A stretch of DNA of 64,000 nucleotides from Doryteuthis pealeii (taxonomy: Eukaryota; Mollusca; Cephalopoda; Myopsida; Loliginidae), in assembly GCA_023376005.1 (NCBI GenBank), contig CM042139.1:133854415-133918414 (forward strand), in the 5' to 3' direction. Below are positions 23,889 through 36,764 of the stretch, piece by piece (position 1 is the first letter of the stretch; every line of letters starts with the position of its first letter). The position numbers and the translations under genes were made by a program. The notes under the pieces are model-generated. The model ran no database searches. It had not been told where the DNA came from and saw nothing but the letters and a program-made list of their open reading frames with translations.

Positions 23889-24878
23889 TTTGTTCAGGTA
23901 CCTTGTGTTTCATTTTTGCGAAAAAAATACCAATTTTCCCGTGAACAGTGCTTTTTCTTTTTAAATAAAGCTTTTTTTGGCTGGTTGTTGGATATTTTTA
24001 GAGGATATTAAACTGGCATTTCGAGGTTAAATGTGTGATTTAACATAAAATAAATAAAAAAGAAAAAAGATTAAAATTAATCGAAACAAATAAATGGTTG
24101 ATTATTTGGAGTCTTTAATTGGGCAATAAACAAACTGTTATAAAAACACTTTCTCTTTAATCAGAAAAGGCTCAAAGTACTGGGAGTGAGCAGCTGTAAT
24201 AATTTGTTCGTTCATATGAGATTGTTATGGGACTGACATGAGGAGGTGAGAAACACACCCAATAACTTTTATTTCATTTTTTGAGGTTTTATTTTCTTAC
24301 GGCTTTTAACCTGGGCTTGTATTTTTTGTATGCATTTCAGACCACTTGGTCAAGAAACTGTCAGTAAACCAGACACCGTTGACTCCATGTACAAGTACCT
24401 AACATTATTATATATATATGGAAATAGAAATAAAAATCTGACGTATGTAAAAGTATAGAAAATGAACGAAAACAAATATTCAGAGGAATGTGTCATTTAC
24501 TGCAGATAAGTAGTTCTGTCTTATGTCCAGAACATTTCAGTTGTTACTATATGAATATATTAATCCATCATGAGGCACTATTTAAGAGCAATGTCATGAA
24601 GCTCCCTTCAAAATGTTGTTTCAAGTTGAGATGAAAGGAAATTGGACCAAATTTATTTGGTTTATCAATAAACAACATTGCCTGATGATGGTTGATATGG
24701 AAACAATCATCAAATATATATCTTTATGTATTGGATGAGTTTACCTGATTATTTTGTCTTCTGATTCAAATTATCTTGTATTAATGATGATCCTGATTTG
24801 ATTTGTTCAATAAATTAAATGTTTCTGTTATAAAACATTTTTTTCTCCATTGATAACTACAGTGTCTTTCTATTTCAG

Positions 24879-24979
24879 GCTGATGTCTCCTGTGAGTACA
24901 GTGTATTTTTTTTGATTCCAAACGGTTCTGGAGGACAACTTATGAATGATTATCCAGAGATGGATGAATTAACTAAGTG
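24879..24979 (+). pseudogene. GBA2: GBA2-like exon 5, copy B (inverted, corrupted)
   Basis: Image of 2975-2876 with acceptor TTTCAG and donor GTTAGT retained, but several substitutions and indels (one base longer). Assembly duplicate. Confidence 0.75.
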
Positions 24980-25723
24980 GTTAGTAAACATTTTAAAAAA
25001 ATTGCTATGAATATTATATTCACCTCCTATAAGAAAGAACTGAAAAGCCAGTATAATTGTGCCTTATTTTTGCAAACTAGAATTCATTTTCCCTTTCTCT
25101 CATCTCACTCTCACTAATATTATATTACTATATATATATATTAGATTATATATATATATTGACTGAAAATGGGCATGGCCTATGTGTTTATATATCTTTA
25201 TTGCCGAGTAGGCTTTCATGAAATATTAGTGAATCATTTTTTTTTTTTTTTTTTTGATGCTTTATTTCCAACGGCTTTAATTATCAGTACATTATTTTTT
25301 TCAACACTTCTTTAGTTATTAACATTAGTTAAATATATAGGCCATGCAATTTCTTCAAATTTATTATAAGAAGCATACATAGAACCCAACAGCAATATAT
25401 ATATATATATCATATAGTATATATATAATAAATAATAATTGTGAAAAATGATGTTACCACATTAATCTTCTTCAGACCCTACATTATACTGTACTAGTAG
25501 GGCCAAAGAGATCACAATGATCAAAACCACGGTAGACCCATGATTTTTTCCACATATTATTATTTATTATTAAAGCCTCTACTTTTTATGAAGTATGAGC
25601 ATTCTTTGATAGAAATACTGAAATAATACTCTCAGACACTATACTATATATATATATATATATAATATATATATAATATATATATATATATTATATTTCC
25701 TTTTTTCTTTTTTCTTTTTCAAG

Positions 25724-25895
25724 ATGCTATATTGAGACGATAAAGGAAGTGAAATGTACAGGATGAGAATGTGCTGCTGCTGTCTGTTGTTAATGTCATG
25801 TGCCAGCAGTTCTGGCGCTAAACAAAATGGAATTTTCGTCTCAGTTGGGACATGCCTATTTTATTCATTTTAATCAAAAGGCCGTGTTCATGTCG
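25724..25895 (+). pseudogene. GBA2: GBA2-like exon 6, copy B (inverted, corrupted)
   Basis: Image of 2135-1964 with donor GTAAGT kept and the acceptor changed to CAAG. Frame broken by indels; the words GCGCTAAACAAA and CAGTTGGGACATGCC identify it. Confidence 0.75.
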
Positions 25896-27319
25896 GTAAG
25901 TTATCTTTGTTTTTTATTCTGTGATTCGTTATTTATATTAATGTTGTCATCTCAAACAAATTGATTTGCTTTGACTTTCAATATTTTCCACACAAAATGG
26001 CTGGATGAAATTTTAAAAATGTGTTGAGTACAATGCAATTTCTTGATATTTTGACAATGAATAGTCATTTTTTCTAATCTACATAAAATTCATTTGAGAT
26101 TTAAAAACAGAACTGAGACTTAAAATTAATCCTTTTTTTTCCTGTGGACAATTACACATGGACTCCACTGGTATAGCCAACAGCAAAACCTTGTGTCAGA
26201 TCAGCTCTGTGCGGGATTCTGGAGTGGAGGACTCCCAGTGGAAATGAATAGGACACGAGAGAGAGAGAGAGAGATCCATGCTACTAGCATGATCTATTCA
26301 GTGGTCAGTGACAATTAAAGCACTGGTTCCCACTATGATCACAAAAAGTTAAGCAGCAAGAGTCTTCGTCCAGTGCTTAAATGAGTTGCCACTAAAAGCA
26401 AACAGTTAGTACTGTAGCAACCTAAGTCCTTTTTTATAAAATATGACTTTATCCACATAAATGGACCAAGGAAGGTTGTGATATGCATAAAACAAAACAA
26501 CCAGCACAACCGATGCGTGACCAAGGGGCGTCCCATTTTGGTGTATATCGAGTTAGCACAAGCTAGTCTTCACAGATCCATTACTATGAATAGCAAAGTT
26601 TTTGACCCTTCTGAAATTACCCCATACTTGCACTTTGATGTACATCCTACACATAGTGAATGGGTTAGTTAAATACCTAAAATTGAATACTTTAATCTAA
26701 ATAGGGTGTATATAGTAGACCACTATACTGCATCGATGGTGAGGCTCAATTTTGAATCTGAGAGTATGGTAATACCTCTTCATATTCCATTACTCCAAGG
26801 TCCCTCTCACTGAGTGTAAGTCTATTAGCGGTCCCATCTATGATTCAGATAGATCTGTTTAAAAATTATTCATTATTTAAATGGCACGGTTTGGAAAAAA
26901 TAGAAAAATAACTTATGAAACAAGCTACCACAAAAAATGTAGGGACAGTGATTCTCTAGCACTAGGCATTAAAATACAACCTATACAGGTTGACTAACCA
27001 TATAAAATTAATGAACCATTTATATATAAACAAGTGTGTATCCCAATTCTCAGGCATAAGAAAAAATACATTGATTTGCAGCTATTTTTCTGGGAAAACA
27101 AAATTGACATTCACTTGTCAAAAGTCTAATCATGCAAAAAGCATATAAAATTAATTTTATAATATATATATATATATAGTATATACTTATATATTATATC
27201 TGATGGTTATCACTAGCTCACTTATGTGGACCATGTTTTTCATCAGTATTATTAGTAAGGAGTATATTAGATGTAATTTAGCGGCATATATGTTCAAAGG
27301 TAAGGCTAGACAAATAGAG

Positions 27320-27385
27320 AAATGTCAATCTGCTGAATGTATTTCGGACCTATTAGGTCTCATCAGCAAGTTATAGAATGGGAGA
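27320..27385 (-). ncRNA. hammerhead-like fold, copy B image
   Basis: Reverse complement of 488-545. CTGATGA (27366-27360), stem II and GAAA (27345-27342) are recognisable, with one extra C before GAAA and a lost G in stem III. A noisy assembly image of the unit-2 ribozyme; it confirms the motif in an independent read but not activity. Confidence 0.5.
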
Positions 27386-27818
27386 CTGCTCCGCGTGTGA
27401 CTCAAAACTCGATTGTCAAACTGACAGCTGGAAGCTTAACCATTACACTAGCTGGCCATGTCCCACATTCTTCGTTTTGTTCTTGAAAACTTTTTTATTC
27501 CATTTTTATTGACTTGCTACACGACAGTATGAGGGTAGTAAACAAACAAATGTGTTTATTTTTATATGGCTTTAAGCCAACAATTTCTGCGGAGATAGCT
27601 GCTTAATTGAAGTCAACCTTAATTATTGAAATAATATTAGTAATATTAATTAAATGATTTAGGCGGGGCATATATGTTCAAAGGTGTTAATTGTGGGGGT
27701 TGGGGCGTTAAAACAAAATTTTTTGGAGAGGGGGGGGAAAAAATTTTTTTTTGGGTCCCAATCCCTGATGTATATTCTTGAGCCTATTAGGTCTCGAGTC
27801 AGCAAGTTATAGACAGTG

Positions 27819-27918
27819 NNNNNNNNNNNNNNNNNNNNNNNNNNNNNNNNNNNNNNNNNNNNNNNNNNNNNNNNNNNNNNNNNNNNNNNNNNNNNNNNNN
27901 NNNNNNNNNNNNNNNNNN
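27819..27918. other. scaffold gap of exactly 100 N
   Basis: One hundred N bases, the usual placeholder for a join of unknown size. It follows the end of copy B and precedes copy C, so both contigs end in fold-back sequence here. The translated frame that spans it is meaningless. Confidence 0.99.
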
Positions 27919-28727
27919 GTGGTGGCTGAGGGTTAACCACCAGTTTATTATACACAGGAAGTTAATAAAAATATTTCTAGAAATTTACAAAACCAAACTA
28001 GAATATTTACCTACAAAGTATTTGCTTAAAAACCAATATATATGTTAAAACAAGCATTTGGTATTAAATAGCCCACAGTGTTGATATGCATTTAACAAAA
28101 TATTCAAATAACTAAACCAACTATGAGAAAGTTAAATGTGCTGAAAAGTTCTCACCCAACCAAGAATAGAATAACCATTTTTTTTCTTCTTTATTTTTCT
28201 TAATTTTTTTGAAGGGTTAAAGAGGAGTTTCTCAATTGGTAAATATAAATCCGTGGGATGAATAGAATTTTGGGAATAAAGTAAAGAGATACATGTGATA
28301 CTAGTTTTTGCATTTATAAATCCCTTTACTTTAGACTAATTACCAGATAGTTTTACTCTTATCAGAATACCTGATTGAGTGTTGATTGCTATTAATGATG
28401 TGTTCATTCACATACAACCCATCAAAACATACAGGTAATTAAATGAACAATAGAACTGGCTCAGACATCATTAAACCTGCAACTAAAAATTCACAGTTCC
28501 TCACGCCCACATTAAAAGATAATTCCAAGAATCAAAGGTGCGTTTGCATTTATAGTTTCTTGATCTTTTCCATGTAAATTGCTAGTAAACACTTGTAAAT
28601 TAGTTGTTTTGTAATTTAATATTAAAATTAATTTATTTGGTGGGAAATAATTATCGTTTCAATAATGCATCAAGTAAAATGTGTGGAGAGACCCTGGATA
28701 AAACAAACTTGATTGAACAATTTTATT

Positions 28728-28763
<36 letters not shown>

Positions 28764-28814
28764 ATGTCACTGTTCAATCACAGTTGTTATTCCGAGGTCT
28801 CAAACATTTACTTG

Positions 28815-28847
<33 letters not shown>

Positions 28848-29599
28848 TAAAGGGGCTGGTTTAGCTCAGTGGTAGAGCACCCAGCAGATCGCAAGGTCTT
28901 TGGTTTGATTGCTTCAGCTAAGCACATGAGTAAACCAGTTGGCGTAATTATCTGTGGCACTAAAGTTGGGATCTGACGGTAGGTGTGTTCTTCCACCTCA
29001 GCAAAACACAATCTCCTGGCCTAGCGCTAGCAAAAATGGGATAGACACCCTTGCTATCCAGCTGATACTGACAATAGCACTCCACCAACACTTTATATAT
29101 ATATTTATATATAAACATATATATATTCTATTGTGCCAATATTTTTTATTTGAGATCATGGGAAATAAATGAAGAAATCAGTTTTGAAAATGAATCATTA
29201 AGATATTTTTAGGTTGAATGGGTTAATCCTCATGCCTATCAGTAATCTACTATTTAAGGCTTTAGGAATACCACAACTTATGATAACTTGGAAGTTCCTG
29301 TACTTGAATCTGTCTAAGTAAGATAAAAGGAAAATAATCTTTCCTGTAGATTTTAAATGTTTAACTTGAAAAGTACACACTGTTTTAAACTAAAGATTAG
29401 AAGATTTTTTTCGCCAATTGTTCATTGTCTTTTTTGCTAGATCGGTGCTAGATTTGGGGATTCATTGAATTCTTTGGAATGTCTTGGAATTGTTTTCTTA
29501 TCACACTAATTTCAGGATTAACTTTCTTTTTTTATGAGGAAGAGGAAACCTAACTGAATGAACTTGTTAATCAAGCACTTGGTCTTACTGCTGATTCCT
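27919..29599. other. copy C: short inverted, error-rich arm
   Basis: Reverse complement of about 30278-31980 (equivalent to 4967-6665 in copy A), with many one-base indels. It contains images of the hairpin MITE (about 28665-28815) and SINE (28852-29093) and no exon. It ends where satellite DNA starts at 29600. Confidence 0.9.
28852..29093 (+). mobile_element. tRNA-derived SINE, 'TTAGCTCAG' family, copy C
   Basis: Plus-strand image of 30784-31029: GGGGCTGGTTTAGCTCAGTG at the head and (TA)n at the tail. Noisy; box A readable, box B damaged. Assembly duplicate. Confidence 0.7.
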
Positions 29600-30277
29600 T
29601 ATTTTTACACACCAATTTGCCATTTTTGCCCTCTCTCAGGGGTTATAGTGCCTCGAAAAACACCTAAAACCTTTAAGCCCCATTATCTTCCCCTTAATAC
29701 TCAAGCGCCACCATCATCTTTTACTTATGTGATACTCCTCATCGAATCTTGATCAGAAAAACATTAATAGTTTTTGGTACTTTATTTTTACACACAATTT
29801 GCCATTTTTGCCCTCTCTCAGGGGTGTTATAGTGCTCGAAAAATCACCTAAAAACCTTTGAACCCCATATCTCCCTTAATACTTCAAAGCGCCACCATCC
29901 ATCTTTTACTATGTGATACTCCTCATCGAACTCTATCAGAAAAAACATAATAGTATCACATAGTAAAAGATGGCATGGTGGCGCATGATATTTAAGGGAA
30001 TATTGGGGCTTCAAAGGTTTTAGGTGATTTTCGAGGCCACTATAAAAAACCCCTGAGAGAGGGCAAAATGGCAAATTGTGTGTAAAAATAAAGTTACCAA
30101 ACTATTTATGTTTTTCTGATAGAGTTCGATGAGGAGTATCCACATAGTTAAAAAGATGGATTGGTGGCGCTTGGTATAAGGGAGATATGGGCTTCAAAGT
30201 TTTAGGCTGATTTTCGAGGCACTATAACCCCCCTGGAGAGAGGGCAAAAATTGGCCAAATTGTGTGTAAAAATAAAT
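29600..30277. repeat. satellite-like array, 183-bp monomer, folded at about 29953
   Basis: Two direct monomers begin with TATTTTTACACA at 29600 and 29783 (period 183). The second breaks off at about 29953, and from 29954 the same monomer reads in the opposite orientation for two more copies to about 30276. Shared internal words: TTTTGCCCTCTCTCAGG, AGCGCCACCAT and GATACTCCTCATCGAA. In copy A, the equivalent point (4966/4967) has no satellite: AAAATAA runs straight into GGAATCAGC. Short frames across it are not convincing genes. Confidence 0.75.
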
Positions 30278-30783
30278 GGAATCAGCAGATAAGACCAAGT
30301 GCTTGATAACAAGTTCATTCAAGTTAGGTTTCCTCTTCCTCATAAAAAAAGGAAAGTTAATCCCTGAAATAGTTTTGATAAGAAAACATTCCAAGACATT
30401 CCAAAGAATTCAAGAATCCCCAAATCTAGCACCGATCTACAAAAAGACAATAGACAATTGGCGAAAAAAAAATCTTCTTAATCTTTAGTTAACAGTGTGA
30501 CTTTTCAAGTTAAACATAAAAATCTAAGAAAGATTATTTTCCTTTATCTTACTTAGACAGATTTTCCAAGTACAGGAACTTCCAAGTTATCATAAGTGTG
30601 GTATTCCTAAAGCTTAAAAGTAGATTACTTGATAGGCATGAGGATTAACCCATTTCAACCTAAAATATCTTAATGCATTCATTTTCAGAACTGATTTCTT
30701 CATTTATTTCCCATGATCCAAATAAAAATATTGGCCACATAGAATTATATATGTATATATATATATTATATATATATTATATA

Positions 30784-31028
30784 AGTTGTGGTGGAGTGGC
30801 CTATTGTCAGTATCAGCTGGATAGCAGGGTGTCTATCCCCTTTTTGCTAGCGCTAGGCCAGGGAGATTGTGTTTTGCTGAGGTGGAATGACACACCTACC
30901 GTCAGATCCCCACTTTAGTGCACAGATCAGATTACCCAATCTGGGTTACTCATGTGCCTTAGCTAGCATCAAACCAAGAACCTTGCGATTCCTGCTGGGT
31001 GCTCTACCAACTGAGCTAAAACCAGCCC

Positions 31029-31029
<1 letters not shown>
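30784..31029 (-). mobile_element. tRNA-derived SINE, 'TTAGCTCAG' family, copy D
   Basis: Same insertion as 5479-5722: TAGCTCAGTTGG box A on the minus strand, tRNA-unrelated body with CTAGCGCTAGC, (TA)n on both sides. Confidence 0.8.
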
Positions 31030-31068
<39 letters not shown>

Positions 31069-31072
31069 AGTA

Positions 31073-31117
31073 AATGTTTGAGACCCTGGGAAAAACAAAC
31101 TTGATTGAACAGTGAAC

Positions 31118-31159
<42 letters not shown>

Positions 31160-31209
31160 ATGTTCAATCAAGTTTGTTATCCCAGGGTCTCTCAAACATT
31201 TTACTTGAT
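31073..31209. mobile_element. hairpin MITE with (TA)n centre, copy D
   Basis: Same element as 5759-5904: arms from ATCAAGTAAATGTTTGAG to its inverse, with a TA microsatellite loop. Confidence 0.7.
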
Positions 31210-32337
31210 GCATTCATTGAAACGATATTTAATTTCCACCAAATAAATTAATTTTTATTAAATTACAAAACAACTAATTTACAAGTGTTTACTACAATTT
31301 ACATGAGAAAAGAATCAGTAAACTATAAATGCAAACGCACCTTTGATTCTTGGAATTATCTTTTAATGGTGGGCCGTGAGGAGACTGTGAATTTTAGGTT
31401 GCAGGTTTAATGATGTCTGAGCCAGTTCATTTGTTCATTTAAATTACCTGTATGTTTTTGAATGGGTTGTATGTGAATGACACATCATTAATAGCAATCA
31501 CACTCAATCAGGTATTCTGATAAGAGTAAAATATCTGGTAATTAGTCTAAGTAAAGGGATTTATAAATGCAAACTAGTATCCCTATGTATCTCTTTTACT
31601 TTTATTCACCAAAATTCTATTCATCCCCACGGATTTATATTTACCAATTTGAGAACTCCTACTTTAACCCTTCAAAAAAATTAAGAAAAATAAAAGAAGA
31701 AAAACAAAATGGTTATTCTATTCTTGGTTGGGTTGAGAACTTTTTCAGCACATTTTATACTTTTCTCAGTAGTTGGTTTAGTTATTTGAATATTTTGTTT
31801 AATGGCATATCAACACTGATGGGCTATTTAATACCAAATCTTGTTTTTACATATATATGGTTTTTAAGCAAATACTTTGTAGGTAAATATTCTAGTTTGG
31901 TTTTGTTAAATTTCTAGAAATAATTTTATTAACTTCCTGTGTATTAATAAACTGGTGGTTAACCCTCAGCCACCACCTTCTAGCACCTAAATGATAAAAA
32001 GGGTTGGGTATTTGCCATAAGTGCAATTGAAGAATACAGTTGGGACAATCATATAGGTGCTAAGGCTTGACCCAACCAGCCAATTAATCAGACGGGACTT
32101 CTTTGACTGTCTAGCCCAAGTAAGAGCTAAAGTGGAGTGTTGCATGTCACAGGACCATTTAGTAACTGGGTCACAGACTGCTCAACCACAACAATCCTTG
32201 GCATAATAGAATTAAAGAAACATGAAATAATGCCTCTTTGTAATATAACAAAATCTTTTTGTAACCCTGTCATTGAAAAAAAAAATACATGTATAAAAAC
32301 TCCCTGCCTGTGGCAGAGGGGTTAAGTAAATACATAC

Positions 32338-32583
32338 CTTGTGTTGTGCAGAAATTCCATAAACACATGCCATATTCTGAATTGTTTGGTGGATTGTCAC
32401 CCCAGAGACGTCTTCAGCAGCAGGATCCTTAGATTCATAGAAAAACTGGTTCCAGCAACCACCTTGTGAATCCTCTTTTACACCCCGACCATTCTTGAAT
32501 GTAAACATTATACTAACATCAATATCCTCTTCACCAAGATTCTCCACACTCCACACAAAAACAGCACAAGGGAAGCTGGTATC
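32338..32583 (-). CDS. GBA2: GBA2-like glucosylceramidase, exon 4 (copy D, authentic)
   Basis: A 246-bp, 82-codon exon, acceptor TTTCAG before 32583 and donor GTATGT after 32338, phase 0 at both ends. It joins the Lys end of the exon at 37529-37305 to give YK|DTSFPC, and continues to exon 5 at 2975. It carries VFVWSVENLGEEDIDVSIMF and GGCWNQFFYE, the core of the GBA2_N domain. Since D is collinear with the upstream exons, this is the copy to keep in a gene model. Intron 3 (37304 to 32584) is about 4.7 kb. Confidence 0.93.
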
Positions 32584-32924
32584 CTGAAACAAACAATAAC
32601 AGAACCTGAAATATTTTCTTCAGTATTCAATATGAACAAACAAGAATCACAGTTAAGAGAAAACAAAAAAATTTCTTGGACCTGGGAGTAATGGCAATGA
32701 AGGGGTACACCAGAACTCCAGGGAATACAGTCAGTGTATTCTAAGCCCTGCTGACAGGGTGTTTTTTTGTTGTTTAGACCAAGATCCACTCTAATCCATG
32801 GAAATGAATGAGGCATTACTTTCAGAGCACCCCTCATAATAACATAATACATTACATTATTATAATATGCAGTCAACAATATTTTTCTGAATTTTTGAGA
32901 TGAGGCTTGATAATTTGTATCATT

Positions 32925-33415
32925 TGTATTATTTGACTATTGTTCTCATCTTTATTGTTATCTACACAACATTTCAGTTGATATGCCCTCTGGCCTTTTT
33001 TCAGGTATTTCTTGTTGGACTCAGGAACTTTCTCTGAACTTGGGAATCTTCTTGTCAAACTCTGGAGCCTTCATCCCATTATTGGAAGCCTTCACGGAAC
33101 TTCTAACTGAACCCTTTATTCAATTCACCAGGGATAGACTGTTCTCATTCCATTAGTTTTAAGTGACACTCATCCCGGGCTGCAGGTTCAATCCTTGACA
33201 AGAGTGACAGTAACATAGAACACTTGTACCCAGTCATGGTTAATGGAATGAGAACAGTCTACCCCCATGGATTGAATAAAGGGTTCGGTTCAAAGTTCCA
33301 TGAAAGCTCCTGATTCCGACAAGAAATACCTGAAGAAGGCGGGAGGTGCCTTCTTTTGGCTGTAACTTTGTGTAGATAACAATGAAGATGAGGACAATAG
33401 TCCGAATAATGCAAC
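32925..33415. mobile_element. fold-back element with long inverted arms, copy D
   Basis: Same element as 7613-8105, with arms mirrored around about 33200. Non-coding despite mirrored short frames. Confidence 0.6.
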
Positions 33416-34489
33416 AATATTTTTGTCTTAATATTTTCCAATAAGCACAATCTTGCAGATATGAAGACATAACATGCAATTGGTTTCGTTATTTTGTTTA
33501 ATGGCATATCAACCTTCATGGTCTATTTACTGCCAAATCTTGTTTTTTGGGTTTTTTTTTAAACTGGTAGAAATAATTTTCATTAATTTCATGTATATTT
33601 ATAAACTGGTAGTTATCTCTCAGCCACCACCTTCTAGCAGTTATATAATAAAAAGGGTTGGGTATTTGCTATAAGAGCAATTTGAATAATATGGTCGAGA
33701 CAATCATATAGGTGTTAGGGTTAGATATGACCAGCTAATAGATCCGATGGAGCCTCTTTGACTGCCTGTCTAGACCAAGTAAGGGCTGAAGTCACAGGAC
33801 TGCTTAGTACCGCTCAGGCACTATAATCCTGTCCTTAAGCATTACAAGTCGCCACTCATGGCCAAAGGTGGCTCCAGATGTGCTGTTAGCATATTCTACT
33901 GCATCAGTTGACAAGGTGGATACAATTAGTGGTTTTGCTAGTAATTGATTAAGATATAAAATGAGTAAGCAGATTATGTGGTTACTGTGAAAGCTTAGTT
34001 TATTTGTCTTCTCAATTTAAGCTTAAAAATATTGATTAAAAATTAGTCTTCGATCAATCCTCTTTTTGTTTTCTCACTTTATTGATCTGTTTTGCTATTC
34101 CTGAACAGAATAAGCTAATTTGTAAATATGATTTGAAATTTTGATTTCAGTGTCTAAATGTGTTTGCCAAAAACAAAATCTTCTAAAAGTTTTAGAAGTT
34201 TAAACCTAATAGCTGGAAAGTGCAGAATGTGCTTAGTTATGTAATTTATTTAAAGAAAAAATAAGATCTGAAAACAAAATCATATCAACATTAAAGAAAA
34301 TAAAATAAATGAAAAGATTAACAATTGCTTCATGAAATAATATCTTTTTTTTAACGGTATTATTATTCTATGGATATCATTGTTTTCTTTTCCTTTTCCT
34401 CTTATATTACCATCACAATGCAGCTATTGTGTTAGTATAGCATTTATTCTAAGGCTCACCTTTTTGATCTCCATCTTTCTAACACACGT

Positions 34490-34837
34490 GGGCATGCCTA
34501 CAAAGTCAGAAAACAGCACTGCTCACATGACTTTCGGAAACATTTTTTCACGCTCAGAAATGCAGAGACATGGAATAAACTGCCCGTGTCTGCTGTAGGC
34601 TGCCGAAGCACTGAATCTTTCAAAGCCTCCATGCTTCCTGTAGTCTGCCGACACTATACCTGATGCCACTCTCCACATACATATGCACACACGCACACAC
34701 ACATACATGCATATTACTACTGTAAACTGTTCATGTTCCTGACACAACATTATTCTGTGTACTTGACATGAGACTTTGATGAGTTGTGGTGCACCTGAGC
34801 ACTGTACACAATAAATTTCATCATCATCATCTAACAA
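34490..34837 (+). mobile_element. LINE 3' end, copy D
   Basis: Same insertion as 9178-9525, with one substitution visible (CTGCCCGTG here, CTGCCTGTG there). Encodes the 'WNKLP...V..SFK' ORF2 ending; tail of (ATC)n. Confidence 0.6.
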
Positions 34838-35132
34838 CAACAAATGAATCAAAATTTAGTTCAATTCTAATGGTTTATTAATCAACAAAAAAAATGACTA
34901 ACAATATAAATATCCTTCCTATATATAGAGTTAAGTTTGACAGACCTACCAATCTGATGGAGGGGAAATTGAGCATATCTAGTATCTTCTATTTGAGTCA
35001 AAAAAAAAAAAAAAAAAAAAAAAATTGATGCATATAAAAATTTTGCAAATAGAAATTTTTTGCTGAAGGTAAAATTGGAATAAATATAAATATATATATT
35101 TACCAAACCCCTCCATACAAGTAAGATCTGAC

Positions 35133-35387
35133 ACATGGTCAATTTCTTAAGCAGAGTTTAACAGGTTTGAATTCAGAGTTTTCCTTCTCCTAGACTGGTT
35201 GCCTAACCAAGATTAATGAGCCCAGTTTGCCCGACTATTTACCCATAGCTGGAGGGAGTATAGTTGGATGCATACCTTTCCCAAGGGTATTAGCACACAG
35301 TGCTACGTGAAATGCAAACAGCCTCGTCCAGGATTTGAACTTGGGTTGCTGAGTTTATTTCCTATGACGATGCACCTCCAATGTAAA
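35133..35387 (-). mobile_element. tRNA-derived SINE, 'GTTCAAATCC' family, copy D
   Basis: Same insertion as 9820-10070, with box B GTTCAAATCC intact here, while copy A lacks one A. Confidence 0.6.
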
Positions 35388-36189
35388 TATAAATATAGAT
35401 AAATATATAGAAAAGAACATTTCATATTTAGTTTCAATATCAATGTTTTTAGTAAGCCAATATAATTAATAACACACAAGATTGTCTTAAACAGTATAAA
35501 AACAGTGATTAAAAAAAAAAAAAAATGTTAACACCCTTATGGGAGCACCTTTATGATATAATTTCAAACAGCCCTCATTCATATGTTTATCATCATTGTC
35601 AACATATTCTTGGAATATTTCACAGGTGATTAAAAAAATGTTAATATTTCTAAGGGAATATCTTTATTAGAAAAGCAGTATGGTCCTATCACAGGGTTGA
35701 CCACATGCTTTTTCTGACTTGTTGCTTCATCAATGCTTTCTGTGCCCACGTTGTGTTTTTCTTTAATCTGCAGAATGGAGATTGATATAACTTGGTTGGA
35801 GTGTCTTTGTGATGTGTTGGGAGGTTAGTGAACATGAGCTGTAGTAGTTCTTGGCAACACCAAGAATGAGACAACACATCATTAATAATAACAATAGTTT
35901 TATTATTATATATAATGGAAAGGATTATGTTTTGCACATTGTAATGTGTTGACAGCATCATGTGATACCAGTAAAAGCAGCCAAAAAGAATGAGAACACT
36001 GTCAGTGGGGCTAGAATATGTCAACTGCCTCCCCTACAGAAAGGTAACCACCCCCTCCACGAAAAAAAGGTGTCCTGGTTATGACACTAGATTGTATCCA
36101 GTGGTGAAAATTCTGTTCTGGAGCTTGGGGAGTGTGAAGTCACTTTACTGCCAGGTCAACTCTGACCTTGAGTGCAGTACCTGTTGGGG

Positions 36190-36452
36190 CAGCGGTCCCC
36201 AACCTTTTTTGCGCCATGGACCGGTTTCATCTAAGACAATATTTTCACAGACCAGCCTTCATATGCTCCGGCCTACATTTGCACGATAATCGTTAATGAC
36301 GTAATCTAATAATAAATCATCCGCAGTGGTGTTATGTCAAATGCAAACATCAACAGACAATAAAAAACTTTTTGTTCATAAATTAATAATCAACAACATT
36401 TATGTAAACTTTTCAAAATAAAACATCAATGGCCTGGTGGTTGGGGACTGTG
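36190..36452. mobile_element. hAT MITE, copy D
   Basis: Same element as 10878-11142 with CAGCGGTCCCCAACC terminus and flanking TGTTGGGG / TGTTAGGG duplications. Confidence 0.8.
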
Positions 36453-36764
36453 TGTTAGGGTACCATCTATGGGTCAAGTGGATCTGTTCAAAAATTATTA
36501 GTATTAGGGATACTTGAAAGCATATAACAGTGTGCAAATGGTTTGTATTAATAGTAGTTACGTGAAATTAAAATTATTTATAAAGAATTATTATGAAATG
36601 CATGAAACATAATTGTGTACAAACAAATTATTAATTAGAAATACTTGAAACCAAATAATTGTGTAATAATTGTTAATATTAGATAAAAATACTTGAAACA
36701 ATATTATTAAAATTAGTTATGTGAAGTTATAAATTGTTTACAAATCATCATTTCACACTGACAG

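Larger units (their letters stand above)
13867..27818. other. copy B: inverted, error-rich duplicate of bases 1-13866
   Basis: From 13867 the sequence reads back as the reverse complement of copy A all the way to a point matching about base 100 of A. The turn is visible directly: up to 13866 the sequence equals 39150-39210, then GTCAAATCCTTAATATGGC begins, the reverse complement of 39250-39271. Copy B carries frequent one-base insertions and deletions, including inside conserved exons, as expected for a raw long read. All repeats listed for copy A have images here. No independent genes. Confidence 0.9.

Noticed and set aside
13867..27818. A second, divergent GBA2-like paralogue on the plus strand
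   Set aside because: Exons, introns and every repeat match copy A in mirror order, with random indels; this is a noisy image of the same locus.
27659..27955. 98-codon frame on the minus strand across the gap
   Set aside because: It runs through 100 N bases and fold-back sequence; it has no biological meaning.
29558..30074. Repeated small protein in the 183-bp satellite
   Set aside because: Frames are not kept between monomers and contain indels; no recognisable domain.
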